Shown here piece by piece: positions 49,052 through 56,643 of a DNA stretch of 64,000 nucleotides. Under the pieces are notes generated by a model. The model did no database searches. It had not been told where the DNA came from and saw nothing but the letters and a program-made list of their open reading frames with translations. This DNA is from Methylacidimicrobium sp. AP8 (GTDB taxonomy: Bacteria; Verrucomicrobiota; Verrucomicrobiia; Methylacidiphilales; Methylacidiphilaceae). The translations under genes were made by a program, and so were the position numbers. The stretch spans positions 1,488,001 to 1,552,000 of the forward strand of contig NZ_LR797830.1 in NCBI RefSeq assembly GCF_903064525.1. Reading direction: 5' to 3'. Position 1 is the stretch's first letter, and each line of letters starts with the position of its first letter.

Positions 49052-49857
49052 CGCTCGATCGAGAAAAGCCCCCATTGGGAGGGATCTATCGCCGCCTCGG
49101 TGGCCAGGTCGCTGACCATGCCTGTCCGGCGGTTGGCCCAGAACATCCGCAACTGGTCGCCGGTTCCCGTGGGATCGGAGTAGATGACGCCAAAATCCCC
49201 CCGATAGACGCTGCCGGGAACCGGATGCACCCCGAGGGCGGCAAGAGGGATGGCCGCATAGAGGGAGTACCCGCCGCCCTCCCGCTCCCACTCGACGCGT
49301 GCTTCGGCGATTCGCTCGACCCGGTCGATCCGCGTGACCCCGATGGGAGAGGCAAACTCGACGGGCTCCCGGACTCCGGGTTCCCGATACCGGTAGAGGA
49401 CCGCAATCGGCTTCCCCTGGTAGACGCTCAAAAGGAGGCGCAGATCCCCTTCCTGGAAGGTGGACGTCTCCCCGGAGCGGCTCCTTCCAAGCTCGAAGAC
49501 CAGGCAGTCCCCGGTTTTGAAGAGCCGGGTCGGATCCTTGCCCAGATTGATCATGGGCGTGGAATCCTTGACCGATCGAAAGCCAAGGTAAAGGAAGCGG
49601 TCGTCAAAGGTCCAACTTGCCGAGGCGCAGTGGCTTGGGTCAAAGGCCCAGCGGGCAACCCGGGCGGGGGAGGACCAGTCAAAGAGCCCTGAACCCGGAA
49701 CGCCTCCCGCCGGATTCTTTAGGGGAACGATCGAAAGACGCGGCCGCTCGCTCTCTCCGCTGCTTGTCTGAGCCGCTGCCGGGGGCGCCTCCGCCAGATG
49801 AATGGACCGGGTCGGCAGCCGATGAATGCTCTCCAGCCCGCGGACCCGGGCGATCAC
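49048..49857 (-). CDS. CBM9/DOMON-like domain protein, N-terminus uncertain
   Basis: The last 190 residues look like a carbohydrate-binding-module-9-type beta-sandwich: ASASWTFDDRFLYLGFRSVK, FKTGDCLVFELGRS, EARVEWEREGGGYSLYAAIP, VYRGDFGVIYSDPTGTGDQL, and the end SQWGLFSIER. Such domains terminate many secreted proteins. The upstream sequence (from the GTG at 49857) has no signal peptide, so either the start is wrong or the gene has lost its 5' part. Directly upstream of the propeller gene, with a four-base overlap. Confidence 0.6.
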   Translation of the reverse strand: MIARVRGLESIHRLPTRSIHLAEAPPAAAQTSSGESERPRLSIVPLKNPAGGVPGSGLFDWSSPARVARWAFDPSHCASASWTFDDRFLYLGFRSVKDSTPMINLGKDPTRLFKTGDCLVFELGRSRSGETSTFQEGDLRLLLSVYQGKPIAVLYRYREPGVREPVEFASPIGVTRIDRVERIAEARVEWEREGGGYSLYAAIPLAALGVHPVPGSVYRGDFGVIYSDPTGTGDQLRMFWANRRTGMVSDLATEAAIDPSQWGLFSIER

Positions 49858-50193
49858 GGAGCACTCCCGCGCCTCGGAAACCGGCCCGCAAAGGTTCTTC
49901 TTCTTGCGCCCGCGTTTTTCTCTGGCGGGGAAAGACGCCCGCCGGCCTTCCCGAACCCGACTCCCGGCTGCCGACCCGGTGCGACCGGGAGGCTCGCCGC
50001 CGCGGCCGTCCGTGCAGAGGACACCCCGCCTCTTCGGGGATCCTCCGCCGGCGGGCCCGGGACCCTTTCCCGGAAGCCGGGCCGAACAGGCGGCCCGGCG
50101 CCGTTGCCTTTGCCCGTCCCCCGGGCACGAGGATCGTTTCGGGTTTTCCGTTGACCGGTACGGATCTTGGGGAGACTCTGCCGGAGAGCGGCT
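49858..50193. other. Region between divergent CBM9-like and rmuC genes
   Basis: About 335 bases, GC-rich, opposite the likely lost 5' part of the CBM9-like gene. No start signals, hairpins or convincing promoter seen except the ribosome binding site of rmuC at its right end. Confidence 0.35.
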
Positions 50194-51678
50194 ATGGACG
50201 GCTGGTGGATAGGCTTGGCGGGGGCGGCGGCCGGGGCGGCGGCGGCCTGGCTCTGGGCGCGGGGCGGCCGGACGGCCCTGCGAACCCGGATCGCGGAGGA
50301 GGAGCGGAGCCGGGCCCGGTTGGAAGCCGACCTTGCGGAAAGCCGGCGGGCCGGGGAGGAGGCTGCGGAGGCGCTGCGGCGGGAGACCGAACGGCGGGCG
50401 GCGGCCGAGGCGAAGGCGGGCCGGCTGGCGGAAATCGAAGCGGAGCTTGCGGAAGCCCGAAGGGAGCTCGGGGAGGCGCGGGCGCGGCTGGCCGAGCTGG
50501 CGAGCCGGCTGGCCGAGTCGGAAAAGGCGGCCCGGGAAAAGCTCCAGCTCCTCGAGGAGGCCCGGGCCCGGCTGGGCGAGGCCTTCCGCGGCCTCTCGGC
50601 GGAGGCGCTCCGGCAGAACAACGAGGCGTTCCTGGCGCTCGCCCGGGAGAACTTCGCCCGGTGGCAGGAAGGGGCGCAGGCCGAGCTCGAGGCCCGCAGG
50701 AAGGCGGTCGAGGCCCTGACCGAGCCGATCCGCGAATCGCTCCAGAAGGTCGACGGGAAGCTCGGGGAGATCGAGCGGAGCCGGATCGGGGCCTACAGCG
50801 CGATCCACGAGCAGCTCAAGGCCTTGGTGGAGACCCATCTGCCCCAGCTCCGCAGCGAGACCGCCAGCCTGGTCAAGGCCCTCCGGCAGCCGGTGGCGCG
50901 CGGCCGGTGGGGCGAGATGCAGCTCCGCCGGGTCGTCGAGATGGCGGGGATGGTCGAGCGGTGCGACTTCCTCGAGCAGGCGAGCGTGGAGGCGGAAGCG
51001 GGCCGGCTGCGGCCCGACCTGGTCGTCCGGCTTCCCGGGGGAAAGCAGATCGTCGTCGACGCGAAGGCGCCGGTCGCCGCCTACCTGGAAGCGGCCGAGG
51101 CTCCCGACGAGCCGACGCGGCTCGCCCGGCTGGCCGACCACGCCCGGCAGGTCCGGGAGCATATCGCCAACCTGAGCAAGAAGGCCTACTGGGAGCAGTT
51201 CGCGCCGACGCCCGAGTTCGTCGTCCTCTTCCTGCCGGGGGAGATGTTCTTCTCGGCGGCCCTCCAGCAGGACCCTGGGCTCCTCGACTACGGGGTCGGC
51301 AAGCGGGTGATCCCGGCCACGCCGACGACCTTGATCGCGCTTCTGCAGGCGGTCGCCTACGGCTGGCAGCAGGAAGCGCTCGCCGAGAACGCCCGGGCGA
51401 TCAGCGAGCTGGGCCGGACCCTCTACAAGCGGATCGCGACGCTGGCCGGCCATTGGGCCGGGGTCGGCAAGGGGATCGAGCAGGCGATCAAGGCCTACAA
51501 CAAGGCGACGGCGACCCTCGAATCGCGGGTGCTCGTGACGGCGCGGCGGTTGACCGGGCTCCAGGCGGCCCCGGAAGGGGAGGTGATCGAGACCCCGGAG
51601 CCGGTCGACCACTCCGCCCGGCTGCTGCAGGAGCCGGAGCTGCGGGAGGAAGGCCCGGGGAACGGAGGGGCCGGATAG
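50194..51678 (+). CDS. rmuC: RmuC-family DNA recombination protein
   Basis: A 494-residue protein. One N-terminal membrane segment (WWIGLAGAAAGAAAAWLWA) precedes about 130 residues of Ala/Glu/Arg-rich coiled coil, then the PD-(D/E)xK-like nuclease domain: RGRWGEMQLRRVVEMAGM, RPDLVVRLPGGKQIVVDAKA (catalytic Asp and DAK) and FVVLFLPGEMFFSAAL. RmuC limits inversions at short repeats and may act on blocked replication forks. The ATG at 50194 has CCGGAGAG upstream. Length is normal. Confidence 0.94.
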   Translation: MDGWWIGLAGAAAGAAAAWLWARGGRTALRTRIAEEERSRARLEADLAESRRAGEEAAEALRRETERRAAAEAKAGRLAEIEAELAEARRELGEARARLAELASRLAESEKAAREKLQLLEEARARLGEAFRGLSAEALRQNNEAFLALARENFARWQEGAQAELEARRKAVEALTEPIRESLQKVDGKLGEIERSRIGAYSAIHEQLKALVETHLPQLRSETASLVKALRQPVARGRWGEMQLRRVVEMAGMVERCDFLEQASVEAEAGRLRPDLVVRLPGGKQIVVDAKAPVAAYLEAAEAPDEPTRLARLADHARQVREHIANLSKKAYWEQFAPTPEFVVLFLPGEMFFSAALQQDPGLLDYGVGKRVIPATPTTLIALLQAVAYGWQQEALAENARAISELGRTLYKRIATLAGHWAGVGKGIEQAIKAYNKATATLESRVLVTARRLTGLQAAPEGEVIETPEPVDHSARLLQEPELREEGPGNGGAG

Positions 51679-52562
51679 TCCGGCGCGCGGGCGGGTTCCG
51701 ATCCCGCTCCGGCTTCTCTTGCGGAGAGCCGGCAAGCGCACACGATTCCGCCGGAGGGAGAACAGTTCTCTGCGGGGCCAGCATGCCTCGCCACCTCAAC
51801 CATCGGGGCTACACGCCTGCCGCCATTGGCGACCGGATTGCGCGCGGCCGCCGTCCCGGCCGATCCTTCTCTCCTGGACGTCGTCGAGCGGGTCTGCCGC
51901 GCGTGCACCGCGGATCCCCGGGCGCAACGCTGCCGCTTTTGGATGCGCTCTGTCGAAGAACACCGCTCCCTTGCCTGAGCGGGAGAGGGTCTTGTCGCCG
52001 GCGGGAAAACCGCTCGAGTGCGGCGTCCGGTCCCAATCCAGGCCGTCTCGACGGGATCGAAACCGGAGCGCGCCGGCTCATCCGGGAGGAACCGCCGGAA
52101 ACGACCGCGGTAGACTATCGCGGGGAGCAGATCACCATCCCGGCGGAAGCGGAGATTCCGCGGATCGAGACTGCGTGGATTCTTTGGCGGAATGCGACGC
52201 GAGACTGCATCGACTTCCTCGCGTTCGCGGATCGCATGGGTGCGGAGCGCGTCGCGGAGGCGATCTTCGATCGGATCTCCGATTGGGAGATCGCCACCCG
52301 GCTGCCGCTGCCGCGGCCAAGCCGGGATGCTGATCCGGCTTTGGAATCGGGCGAGCGCCGACGGATGGGGACGCGCATGAGCGGGCCGTTGCTTCGCGAA
52401 TCCGGCAAGGCAATCCGCCCCCCTCCGCTCCCGCCGCCGGCCGGCTCGGGCGGTTGCGGCAGGGAATCGCCCCGGCTCCCCGCGCGGCGGAGCCGGCGGA
52501 GCCCCCGCGCCGACTTGGCGGGGCGGCCGGACACAAAGCGCCCGCGCCGCCCCCGGACCGGC
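51679..52562. other. Gene-poor region with coding-like fragments
   Basis: Nearly 0.9 kb without a complete gene. Two plus-strand stretches read like pieces of real proteins: SLLDVVERVCRACTADPRAQ ... EEHRSLA before a stop at about 51975, and ETTAVDYRGEQITIPAEAEI ... FDRISDWEIATRLPL (about 52090-52310) in another frame. Neither has a clear start, and I recognise neither. They may be remnants of one decayed gene. Confidence 0.45.
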
Positions 52563-52973
52563 TTATTTTTTGTTCACCGAGTACATCTCGGCCAGCAGGT
52601 CGATGTAGGCGTTGGCCGCCTCCGCCAGCTTATGGGTGTAGGCCATTTCCCGGCTCTCCCCCTGCCCCTGCTTGTGGAGCTCGGCCATCGCCTTGCTCTC
52701 CATCACCTTTTTGACCAACGCCTTGGCTTCGCGGATCGCCCCTTTTCCGTGCTCGGCCGCCAGCTCGTCGGTCCCGGGGGCCATCCGCATTTCGCCGAGC
52801 ATCACCAGGTTGGAGCCTTCGGCCGCCATCTCGACCGCATGGTTGATCACCGCATGCATGTGATGGAGGGCCATCGCGTTGTCGGCACGGGTCTCCTGGG
52901 CACGGAGGGCGGGGGCCGCCGCTCCGATGCCCAAGAGCAGGGACAAAGCCAAGAGAAGGGTCGGTCTGTTCAT
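52563..52973 (-). CDS. Exported helical protein of unknown function
   Basis: A 136-residue protein: signal peptide (MNRPTLLLALSLLLGIGAAA, cleavage after ALRAQ-like), then mostly alpha-helical sequence with histidines (MALHHMHAVINHAVEMAAEG) and EAKALVKKVMESKAMAELHK. The His-Met-rich first helix could bind metal or haem, but that is only a guess. AAGGAG lies ten bases before the ATG. Not a family I can name. It is divergent from the NlpC/P60 gene, whose start lies about 80 bases away. Confidence 0.75.
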   Translation of the reverse strand: MNRPTLLLALSLLLGIGAAAPALRAQETRADNAMALHHMHAVINHAVEMAAEGSNLVMLGEMRMAPGTDELAAEHGKGAIREAKALVKKVMESKAMAELHKQGQGESREMAYTHKLAEAANAYIDLLAEMYSVNKK

Positions 52974-53055
52974 GGTCTGCGTTCTCCTTGTTTTTTTGCG
53001 GGTTGTTCCGGGAAAGGAATGTTTTCCTCCCGGCGATAGCCTATCGTAGCGGCCG

Positions 53056-53817
53056 GTGAATCCCAAGCCGCAACCGCAACCGCCGCGGCTTCCCCGTCCC
53101 GGCCCGCGGACCGGAGCGGGCCCCCTGCTCCTCGCCCTGCTCCTGAGCGTGGCGCCCGCCGGGGCGCAGGAGAGAGAGCCGGCGGCCGGCGAGGAGAAGC
53201 GCCCCGCGGGGATGGCGCCCGACGCCTCCCTGCGGCCCGAGGATCTCGCCGACTTCGACCGGCAGCCGGCGCCGGTCCGGGAGCTGATCCGGCAAGCGCT
53301 ACTCTTGACGGGGATGGATCTTACCTACCGGTACGGCTCGGCCGATCCGGCGACGGGCGGGATCGACTGCTCGGGCTTCGTCTACTTCGTGCTCCGCCGG
53401 TGCGGAATCCGGGATGTCCCCCGGACCGCGAGCGGCCAGTACGCCTGGGTCCGGAAGGCCGGCAACTTCCGGGCGGTCCTCAGCCCGAATCCCGACTCTT
53501 TCGAGATGGACGAGCTGCGGCCGGGAGACCTGCTCTTCTGGGAAGGGACCTACGCGACCAAGAACGATCCTCCGGTCAGCCACTCGATGATCTACCTCGG
53601 CCGGGAAAAGGCGACCGGGGAGCGGGTGATGGCCGGGGCGAGCGACGGCCGGACCTACCACGGAAAGCCGCGATGGGGGGCGAGCGTCTTCGACTTCCGG
53701 CCGAAGTTTCCGGGACCGGAGGAGGCTCCGGGCGGCAGCCGGTTCGTGGGCTACGGGAAGATTCCGGGATTGGAGAGCGGAAACGGGCTGCGGGGACCGG
53801 AAGAGAGGGAGGAGTAG
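53056..53817 (+). CDS. Exported NlpC/P60 cell-wall peptidase
   Basis: A 253-residue protein with signal peptide (GPLLLALLLSVAPAGA) and a C-terminal NlpC/P60 domain: GGIDCSGFVYFVLRRCGI (catalytic Cys), RPGDLLFWEG, and VSHSMIYLGREKA (catalytic His). It should cleave peptidoglycan stem peptides. The start is GTG. About 170 gene-free bases follow before the IS1182-type element. Confidence 0.88.
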   Translation: MNPKPQPQPPRLPRPGPRTGAGPLLLALLLSVAPAGAQEREPAAGEEKRPAGMAPDASLRPEDLADFDRQPAPVRELIRQALLLTGMDLTYRYGSADPATGGIDCSGFVYFVLRRCGIRDVPRTASGQYAWVRKAGNFRAVLSPNPDSFEMDELRPGDLLFWEGTYATKNDPPVSHSMIYLGREKATGERVMAGASDGRTYHGKPRWGASVFDFRPKFPGPEEAPGGSRFVGYGKIPGLESGNGLRGPEEREE

Positions 53818-53989
53818 CGGGTTGCGGGGCGGCCGGGTTTCTCGAGCCGCCGGTTCCCGGGTCAGGATGCGGTTCCCGCGCTCCCGAGGCTCGCGCTCGG
53901 GAGCCGTTCCCGCCCCGGGCCGGGCCGGCCCGCGCCCGGTCCGCGGGGGAGCGACTCGGCGCCGGCGGAGCGGATCGCGACTCCCCTAG

Positions 53990-55584
53990 CAGCCTGTCGG
54001 ACTTTCCTTTTCCCTCCGGAATATGGTAAAAGAGGGCATGGCTGAGCGATTTGTGACAGTGGATCGGATGACGCCGATGCTTTTGCCCGAGGACCTGCGG
54101 AATTGGGTGGATGAGGACGACTTGGTGCATTTTGTCATCGAGGCGGTGGAGAGGATGGATCTGCGGGGATTTCGAGTGAACGTGCGCGGGACCGGAGACG
54201 CGCAGTATCCGCCCTCGATGATGCTCTCGCTTTTGATTTATTGCTACGCCAACGGGATCTTTTCGAGTCGACGGATCGAGGCGGCGACGCGGCGGGATGT
54301 GGCGGTCCGTTACCTTTGTGCGAATACCCATCCGGATCACGATACGATCTGCCGGTTCCGGCGGGAGAACTTTGCTGCGGTGGCCGACTGTTTTTTGAAG
54401 GTCTTGGAGCTGGCGCGGGAGATGAAGCTTTTGAAGGTGGGGGTGGTGAGTGTCGACGGGACCAAGATTCGGGCCAACGCCAGCAAGCATCGCAATGTGA
54501 CCTACGAACGGGCCGGAGAACTGGTGGAGCTTCTGCGGGCGGATGTAGCTGAGCTCTTGGAGCAGGCGGAGGAAGCGGACCGGAGAGAGGAAGCGGATCC
54601 GGGCAAGCTGCCCGAGGAGATCGGTCGGCGGCAACGGCTCAAGGAAAAGCTGGAGGAAGCGCAACGCCGGCTGGAGGAGCGGGCCAAGGAGCGAGCGGAG
54701 CGGGAGCGAGCGGAGTACGAGCGGAAGGTAAAAGAACGGGAAGCGCGCAAGGGAAGTGCCAAAGGCCGGCACATCCAGCCTCCGGAGGAGAAGCCTGGGG
54801 CGGAGGAGCAAGCCAACCTGACCGATCCCGAGAGCCGGCTGATGCGCAGGAGCCGAAACGAAGCCTTTGAACAGAGCTACAATGCGCAGGCGGCTGTCGA
54901 TGCGGACGGGAGTGCCTTGGTGCTTTCGGCTCGGGTGAGCGTCTGCGCCAACGACATCGGCGAGTTGGAAGCCGACGTGCGGGCCATTCCTACGGAAGCC
55001 GGTCGGGTCCGTGCAGTGCTGGTGGACACCGGTTATGCCAATGGCGAACAGGTCGAGGCTCTGCAGGCGGAGGGAATCGAAGTCTACTGTGCGATGAGGG
55101 CCGAAGCTCTGGAATGTCGTCGGCGATACGAGTTCCGACCCGCCGATCGTCGTCGGGAGAAGCCTGTTGAATATACCGCCCCGTGGAGACGGAAGATGAT
55201 CGAAAAGCTCGCCAGCCCGGACGGCCGCCGCCTTTATGCTCGACGCAAGCAGACCGTCGAACCAGTCTTCGGCATCATTAAATCGGTGATGGGCTTCCGA
55301 GCGTTTCGGCTCCGCGGGCAAGCCAAAGTCCAGGGCGAATGGTCGTTGGTCTGCTTGGCGTACAACTTCAAGCGCCTTTGGAAGCTTATGGGAGGACGCC
55401 GAATCGGGCCTAGCCAAGGAGGGATTACCGGATCTCCCAGCATCGCCTCGCTCTCCACCCTCCTCGGCGCGCTGGTTGCGGTCTCGACTTCTGCGCTTTT
55501 GGGCTTCGGCAGGAAAATTCTTGCCACCCCGGAAGGGAGGTTTCGCAACCATTGCGGCTCTCTCGCATTAACCCCGACAAGCTG
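53990..55584 (+). mobile_element. IS1182-type insertion sequence with CTAG target duplication
   Basis: Terminal inverted repeats GCAGCCTGTCGG (left) and CCGACAAGCTGC (right), 11 of 12 matching, flanked on both sides by CTAG (53986-53989 and 55585-55588). The transposase gene fills the element. The right CTAG is shared with the left end of the adjoining MITE. Confidence 0.88.
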
Positions 55585-55588
55585 CTAG
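54038..55588 (+). CDS. IS1182-family transposase, stop codon in the target duplication
   Basis: A 516-residue transposase (IS5 superfamily layout) with MTPMLLPEDLRNWVDEDDLV, YCYANGIFSSRRIEAATRRD, the first catalytic Asp in VGVVSVDGTKIRANAS, a long charged coiled coil, VLVDTGYANGEQVEAL (second Asp) and RKQTVEPVFGIIKSVMGFRA (Glu). The last codons ACA AGC TGC are the terminal repeat itself, and the stop TAG belongs to the flanking CTAG. The start at 54038 has GAGGGC in front; ATG at 54023 is an alternative. Confidence 0.9.
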   Translation: MAERFVTVDRMTPMLLPEDLRNWVDEDDLVHFVIEAVERMDLRGFRVNVRGTGDAQYPPSMMLSLLIYCYANGIFSSRRIEAATRRDVAVRYLCANTHPDHDTICRFRRENFAAVADCFLKVLELAREMKLLKVGVVSVDGTKIRANASKHRNVTYERAGELVELLRADVAELLEQAEEADRREEADPGKLPEEIGRRQRLKEKLEEAQRRLEERAKERAERERAEYERKVKEREARKGSAKGRHIQPPEEKPGAEEQANLTDPESRLMRRSRNEAFEQSYNAQAAVDADGSALVLSARVSVCANDIGELEADVRAIPTEAGRVRAVLVDTGYANGEQVEALQAEGIEVYCAMRAEALECRRRYEFRPADRRREKPVEYTAPWRRKMIEKLASPDGRRLYARRKQTVEPVFGIIKSVMGFRAFRLRGQAKVQGEWSLVCLAYNFKRLWKLMGGRRIGPSQGGITGSPSIASLSTLLGALVAVSTSALLGFGRKILATPEGRFRNHCGSLALTPTSC

Positions 55589-55766
55589 CGGCCATTTCTC
55601 ACAAATTTCGTAGCCGAGGCGCCGCAAATGGGCTTGGGTGCGAGGCGGGCGCAGGTTTTCCACCGGAGCTGTATGAAGACATACTGCGAGGATGGAAAAC
55701 CAAGCGGGAGCGAAGCAGACGAGCCCGTTTTGCAAGCCGTAGGAGAAAGCTTGTGAGAAATGGCCG
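55589..55766. mobile_element. Palindromic MITE flanked by CTAG
   Basis: 178 bases with 16-base terminal repeats (GCGGCCATTTCTCACAA and its complement) flanked by CTAG at 55585-55588 and 55767-55770. Inner inverted pairs GGTTTTCCA (55654-55662)/TGGAAAACC (55693-55701) and GTATG/CATAC around the loop AAGA (55676-55679) share the same centre, so the whole element is one long imperfect hairpin. No coding capacity; presumably mobilised by a transposase using CTAG targets. Confidence 0.85.
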
Positions 55767-55770
55767 CTAG

Positions 55771-56010
55771 GCCGACTTCCTCCCCTTTTTCGTAGAGATA
55801 GCCCACCTGCATCAAGACAACCTCGTCGGCCCCCAGCTTGGCCGCCTCCTTGGCGAGCCGCTCGGCCGCGCCCTTGAGGCTGTCGGCCCGGCCGACGACG
55901 ATGCCCAGCTCCGCCGCCCCGACGTGCGAACGGGAGGCCGCCGCACGGAGTATGTAAGGTAAGATGAAGCCGCGGGCCATCCCGCCGGGGAGAATCATCA
56001 AGACCCGCAT
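55771..56010 (-). pseudogene. 5' part of an unknown gene cut by the MITE and IS1182-type element
   Basis: Reads MARGFILPYILRAAASRSHV, GAAELGIVVGRADSLKGAAE, LAKEAAKLGADEVVLMQVGY up to EKGEEVGL at the CTAG. The lysine/alanine helix followed by GADEVV recalls small heavy-metal-binding or YbjQ-like domains, not confidently. The 3' part should lie left of 53986, where a low-complexity Arg/Ala-rich frame continues from the CTAG but is not convincing. Confidence 0.5.
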
Positions 56011-56407
56011 CCAGATCGAGGCCTCCCGGGAGGCGGTCCGGAGCGAGCCGGCGGACTTCCCCTCCTATCCCGACTGGAATCCGTTTTTCTCTGCGGTCTG
56101 GGGCGAGCCGCTCCCCGGAGCCGACCTCCGCGTCTCCCCTCCCGGATCCCGGCCCGTCACGCTCCGCGCCGAGCTGCGCCGGGTCGTCCCTTGCCAGGAA
56201 CTCCGCCGGTTCGGCTCCTGGGTATCTCCGGGACTGGTCGACTGGGACCACCGCTTTCTTTTAGAACCGCGCGGGCCGAAGGCGGAATCCGTGCCCAGCA
56301 GGGCCGCCGGGAGATGGACATTGCGTGCGCTCGACCGGGGCGGGAATTCCCGCGTCCAGGGGGCGCCCGAAGAACGAAGCCTCCCGGGAAAAGCCGAGCC
56401 GGGCTAG
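55964..56407 (+). pseudogene. SRPBCC-fold (START-like) protein, degraded C-terminus
   Basis: Residues 15-110 resemble polyketide-cyclase/SRPBCC proteins: IKTRIQIEASREAV, FPSYPDWNPFFSAVWGEPLP, LRRVVPCQELRRFGSWVSPG, VDWDHRFLLEPRG. The expected final helix is absent; after EPRGPKAES the sequence is Arg/Gly-rich and not family-like, and AVxxxLADF reads AVRSEPADF. Probably frameshifted. Divergent from, and overlapping by a few bases, the interrupted gene at 55771-56010. Confidence 0.55.
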
Positions 56408-56598
56408 GAAGAGCGGTCGCTCCCCTTCTCACTTGCGCTTCCTTTTTCGCAGGAGCCCTTCTTCTTGCCGCACTTTGCTTTGCCGGAGGCCTCCGAGCAC
56501 CCATGGCCCGAGCAGGCGGGCGCGGCCCCGGCGGGCAGCGCGTAGGAGAATCCGGCGGCGAGCAGCAGGCAACAGAGGGCGAGCTTCTTGATGGTCAT
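56404..56598 (-). CDS. Small exported cysteine-rich protein
   Basis: 64 residues: signal peptide (IKKLALCCLLLAAGFSYALP), then a short mature part ACSGHGCSEASGKAKCGKKK followed by GSCEKGSASEKGS. Four cysteines plus a histidine among lysines and serines suggest metal binding or a short lipoprotein-like peptide, unproven. It resembles small Gly/Lys/Cys low-molecular-weight proteins seen near metal-handling genes. It lies 45 bases downstream of the antiporter stop... in transcription order it follows the antiporter on the same strand. Confidence 0.7.
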   Translation of the reverse strand: MTIKKLALCCLLLAAGFSYALPAGAAPACSGHGCSEASGKAKCGKKKGSCEKGSASEKGSDRSS

Positions 56599-56643
56599 GA
56601 ACGCAAAGATACTCCCGGGCCCCTTCCCGTGGCCAGCCCGATT

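Noticed and set aside
49048-51741. Long minus-strand frame opposite rmuC
   Set aside because: The part beyond about 49857 is the antisense of the rmuC coiled coil (Arg/Leu/Pro-rich). Only the C-terminal domain is kept as a gene.
49617-53039. Plus-strand open frame of over 1100 codons
   Set aside because: It overlaps rmuC in another frame and is Gly/Arg/Pro-rich throughout; high-GC shadow without domain signs. Only a short part near 52.1 kb looks coding-like.
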